NCBI GenBank assembly: GCA_902781565.1
Contig: CACZJT010000003.1
Coordinates: forward strand, 9,114-51,123
DNA: 42,010 bases
Reading direction: 5' to 3'
DNA from: an uncultured Ruminococcus sp.
Lineage (GTDB): Bacteria; Bacillota; Clostridia; Oscillospirales; Ruminococcaceae
Shown here piece after piece: positions 40,418 through 42,010 of the stretch. Under the pieces are notes generated by a model. It searched no databases and was not told where the DNA came from. It saw only the letters and a program-made list of their open reading frames with translations. The position numbers and the translations under genes are program-made. Every line of letters starts with the position of its first letter. Position 1 is the stretch's first letter.

Positions 40418-40636
40418 CTAAGATAAACGGCGGTCCACATATAGCAAACCGCCGAAACACAAACCGCTGCTGCAAAAACAGCACATATGAAACCCGTCCT
40501 CGCATGCGGCTCGCACGAGCTTCATATGTGGTTTTGCTATTGCGTTTTGTGTTATTCGTTTTGCCTTTTCGTGATATTTGACCTCGCACCCGTCACGGCG
40601 GAGCAGTACAGGCGACCGGCAGCGTACCGTTCTCAT
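40418..40636 (-). CDS. Hypothetical Cys/Arg-rich small protein (coupled ORF)
   Basis: This 72-aa ORF starts MRTVRCRSPVLLRRDGCEVK; its ATG overlaps the stop of a 25-codon ORF in an ATGA arrangement. The C-terminal part is Cys-rich (FHMCCFCSSGLCFGG). No family is recognised. The DNA includes an imperfect palindrome (CATATGAA at 40486-40493 against TTCATATG at about 40523-40530), so the coding status is uncertain; the region may be a non-coding structured RNA instead. Confidence 0.35.
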   Translation of the reverse strand: MRTVRCRSPVLLRRDGCEVKYHEKAKRITQNAIAKPHMKLVRAACEDGFHMCCFCSSGLCFGGLLYVDRRLS

Positions 40637-40710
40637 GGGCATCTCACCCCAATGCGGTTCTCGCATTGCCGCCCCCATTGATTGAGTCTGTGGCTGGACG
40701 GAAGTACCAT
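40633..40710 (-). CDS. Short leader-like ORF with strong ribosome binding site
   Basis: This 25-aa ORF (MVLPSSHRLNQW...) has TAGGAGGATA directly before its ATG, one of the best ribosome binding sites in the window. It ends on ATGA shared with the next ORF. It holds a hairpin, CAATGCG/CGCATTG. The arrangement looks like a leader peptide that couples translation to the following ORF. No homologue recognised. Confidence 0.45.
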   Translation of the reverse strand: MVLPSSHRLNQWGRQCENRIGVRCP

Positions 40711-40939
40711 TATCCTCCTATGTTTCATCGCCTGCAGGAAGCTGTCCCGTTGCCGAAGCTGATATTTTCCGCTCACTCTTCCGAGGTCCTGGCGTACCGC
40801 TTCTTTGGCTGCCGAGATGTTGACCGGCCATAGGATTGAAGTACCTGTATTGCTGATATTCGGTTTTCAAGATTCTGTGAGGCTTTTTCTTTCCTCACTT
40901 GTATCGGTAAATAACAGGGGGTTTAACATCACTTTTTTA
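40711..40939. other. Gene-free stretch downstream of the sigma-like gene
   Basis: No convincing ORF is seen in these 229 bases. They lie between the sigma-like gene stop and the short ORFs on the same strand, without a clear terminator, so the mRNA may continue through. Small dyads occur (for example GTGAGG/CCTCAC around 40885-40905). Confidence 0.5.
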
Positions 40940-41374
40940 TCACTTTTCTAAAAGTTTGTGCAACTTGCTCAAAACACGAACTTTAATTCTATGCACATTT
41001 TGCTGATAGATACCCATTTTGTTAGCTGCTTGACTTTCAGTAAGTGATTTAAAGAATCTCAACTCAATTACTTTTTGTTCAACTTCAGACAAAGCAGATA
41101 AGCATTTTTTCATTCTTTTCAGATATGATCTTCTTATTGCCGTATTATCTGAGCCGCCGTACTCATCATCAACAATGAACTCGTGAAAGTTCTCAAAGCT
41201 GTCATTCTCGCCGCCTTTGAGCTGTGATGTAACGGTCTGGTGCTTTCTGAAAGCCCTGTCACTGTTTTCCTCTCGCCAAATCATTCTCTTATACTCTTTT
41301 GCAAATTCCTCGCCCACCTCGACTTCAACGATTCTCTTGCAGATAGTGTCATAGACTTCAATTGTTACGTTCAT
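40940..41374 (-). CDS. Sigma-70 region 4-like protein of conjugative elements (Tn916 ORF7-like)
   Basis: This 144-aa protein has a region-4-type helix-turn-helix at the C-terminus: LSEVEQKVIELRFFKSLTES then QAANKMGIYQQNVHRIKVRVLSKL. An upstream linker carries the Tn916-ORF7-like stretch RKHQTVTSQLKGG. Such genes are carried by integrative conjugative elements and control element transcription. GGAGGT lies 8 nt before the ATG at 41374. An in-frame ATG at 41434 overlaps the stop of a 15-codon ORF, so a 164-aa form is possible. The gene is AT-rich relative to the chromosome, in line with transfer. Confidence 0.82.
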   Translation of the reverse strand: MNVTIEVYDTICKRIVEVEVGEEFAKEYKRMIWREENSDRAFRKHQTVTSQLKGGENDSFENFHEFIVDDEYGGSDNTAIRRSYLKRMKKCLSALSEVEQKVIELRFFKSLTESQAANKMGIYQQNVHRIKVRVLSKLHKLLEK

Positions 41375-41430
41375 TTTTTGACCTCCATTTTGTTTTTCAA
41401 GTTGTGTAAATGAAAAAGACAAAACGAAGA

Positions 41431-41478
41431 TCATGGATATTCAGCTGTCAGGCACAGCCATTTCGCTTGTAAAAACAT
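41431..41478 (-). CDS. 15-aa leader ORF before the sigma-like gene
   Basis: MFLQAKWLCLTAEYP, with AGGGAGGATAACC in front of the ATG, ends on ATGA shared with the upstream in-frame ATG of the sigma-like gene. The arrangement repeats that at 40633-40710. It may be a regulatory leader peptide. Confidence 0.4.
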   Translation of the reverse strand: MFLQAKWLCLTAEYP

Positions 41479-41496
41479 GGTTATCCTCCCTGCGAA

Positions 41497-41620
41497 GGAT
41501 ACAAAAAAGGAGCCTGCGTGACTTGCACACAGACTCTGCTTGCCGAAAACAGGCGCACTAAAGAAAGGGTACAAGCTATGCAGTTATTCGGAAAAACCGA
41601 ATAACTCCATTTTTGTATCC
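41497..41620. repeat. Nested inverted repeats
   Basis: GGATACAAAAAAGGAG (41497-41512) and CTCCATTTTTGTATCC (41605-41620) are complementary in 15 of 16 positions. Inside, AGTTATTCGG (41582-41591) and CCGAATAACT (41597-41606) form a perfect 10-bp hairpin with an AAAAA loop. The two pairings share 41605-41606 and are therefore mutually exclusive alternatives, as in an attenuator; ending in CCATTTTTGT, the inner one would be a plus-strand terminator. Confidence 0.7.
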
Positions 41621-41661
41621 TCGGCCTTAATGCATATCGGCTTTGAATATTATTTTGAAAT

Positions 41662-41722
41662 AAAAAAGGACACCGACAAGGTATAATCCTACCATAATTA
41701 GGATTATATCCTGCCGATGTCC
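41662..41722 (-). terminator. Long-stem intrinsic terminator of the zinc-ribbon gene
   Basis: On the minus strand a 24-nt arm (41699-41722) pairs with 41668-41691 around a 7-nt loop, followed by six T. The four mismatches in the stem are all C/T or A/G changes that keep G-U pairing in RNA of one strand. It lies 131 nt after the partial gene's stop. Confidence 0.8.
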
Positions 41723-41852
41723 TCCTGCAGCATCTTCAGATGCCGGGCCCGGTACTATCGGGTTCAGCTCTGTTTCAGTACAAGGACTTATTATCAAGGC
41801 TCTGTTTCAGCCGGGCCCTGCATTCCGCAAACTGCTTTGATCTTATTATTAA
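41723..41852. other. Gene-free stretch with GC-rich palindrome
   Basis: CCGGGCCCGG (41743-41752) and CCGGGCCC (41811-41818) bracket two direct copies of GCTCTGTTTCAG. No ORF is supported. It is the 3' untranslated region of the partial gene on the right. Confidence 0.6.
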
Positions 41853-42010
41853 TCAGCCACCTGTCATCACTATATCTATAACATGATGATGACGACTGTG
41901 CCTAATCTTTATTATTACTGCACCGCAATTCTGACATTGGGCTTGAGCTGTCTTTTTACTGTTCTCATCTGCCACTATAAGCTCGGCACAGTTCGGACAA
42001 TACCATTTCT
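41853..42010 (-). CDS. Zinc-ribbon protein, 3' part (runs off the window)
   Basis: This is an open reading frame entering from the right edge and ending at TGA 41853-41855. The last 51 residues contain KWYCPNC and CQNCG, four Cys in two CxxC pairs spaced about 24 apart (zinc ribbon), and a His-rich tail IRHSRHHHVIDIVMTGG. Small zinc ribbons of this type accompany conjugative elements of gut Clostridia. The start is outside the window. Confidence 0.6.
   Translation of the reverse strand, partial: KWYCPNCAELIVADENSKKTAQAQCQNCGAVIIKIRHSRHHHVIDIVMTGG

Noticed and set aside
41743..41818. Transposon end or origin at the GC-rich palindrome
   Set aside because: The 10-bp CCGGGCCCGG palindrome and the direct GCTCTGTTTCAG repeats are too short and lie in a 3' untranslated region; no transposase or replication gene is visible.

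Overview
This window comes from an anaerobic, Gram-positive, plant-fibre-degrading Bacillota (Clostridia), most likely a Ruminococcus-like member of the Oscillospiraceae/Ruminococcaceae. The grounds are near-consensus SigA promoters with 17-bp spacers, AGGAGG-type ribosome binding sites, mid-range GC, lipoproteins but no outer-membrane genes, a YfhO-family protein, two GH26 mannanase-type enzymes, and hydrogenase-maturation and nitrogenase-superfamily genes. I cannot name a species.

Region 1 (about 139-12151, all minus strand, read right to left) is the centrepiece. It runs: TM1266-type hydrogenase-system regulator, attenuator-like terminator, hydE, NifH-like ATPase 2, nitrogenase-component-1-like protein C, component-1-like protein B, palindromic repeats, NifH-like ATPase 1, hypE, component-1-like protein A, hypF, a NUDIX gene, hypC, hypD. 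The proteins that build the Fe(CN)2CO group of [NiFe] hydrogenases (HypC, D, E, F) are therefore interleaved, often with overlapping ends, with two complete NifH-type electron-donating ATPases, three nitrogenase-like component-1 proteins and the radical-SAM enzyme HydE. No hydrogenase structural subunit, HypA, HypB, HydF, HydG, NifB or NifEN is present in the window. The set looks like one functional unit that makes or uses an organometallic iron cofactor outside a classical hydrogenase. This is the best candidate for an undescribed system. Function is inferred from gene content only, and the left end of the cluster lies close to the window edge.

Region 2 (12300-19035) holds an unusual ribose-phosphate pyrophosphokinase (minus), an unsecreted GH26 protein, a 40-residue Cys/Gly-rich membrane peptide (minus), a VapBC-like toxin-antitoxin pair, peptide chain release factor 3, and an SPFH membrane protein paired with a small Arc/HicB-like DNA-binding protein.

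Region 3 (19047-23567, minus) is a MoxR ATPase, DUF58 and transglutaminase operon. Divergent from it, 23824-33197 (plus) looks like one long transcription unit: a secreted CBM+GH26 mannanase lipoprotein, an HTH protein of unknown function, a YfhO-like membrane protein, two small lipoproteins, queC and queF (7-deazaguanine/queuosine metabolism) and a membrane TPR-like protein, ending at a strong terminator.

Region 4 (33255-39474) has an acidic membrane protein, a carboxymuconolactone decarboxylase-cupin fusion, a 161-bp MITE-like inverted-repeat element (78 bp of it is repeated perfectly, inverted, at the left edge of the window), and a polyphosphate kinase followed by a membrane HD-GYP protein.

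Region 5 (39687-42010) is tRNA-Pro(TGG) followed by mobile-element sequence: an ORF running antisense into the tRNA 3' end, terminators, coupled short ORFs, a Tn916-ORF7-like sigma factor, long inverted repeats and a partial zinc-ribbon gene leaving the window.
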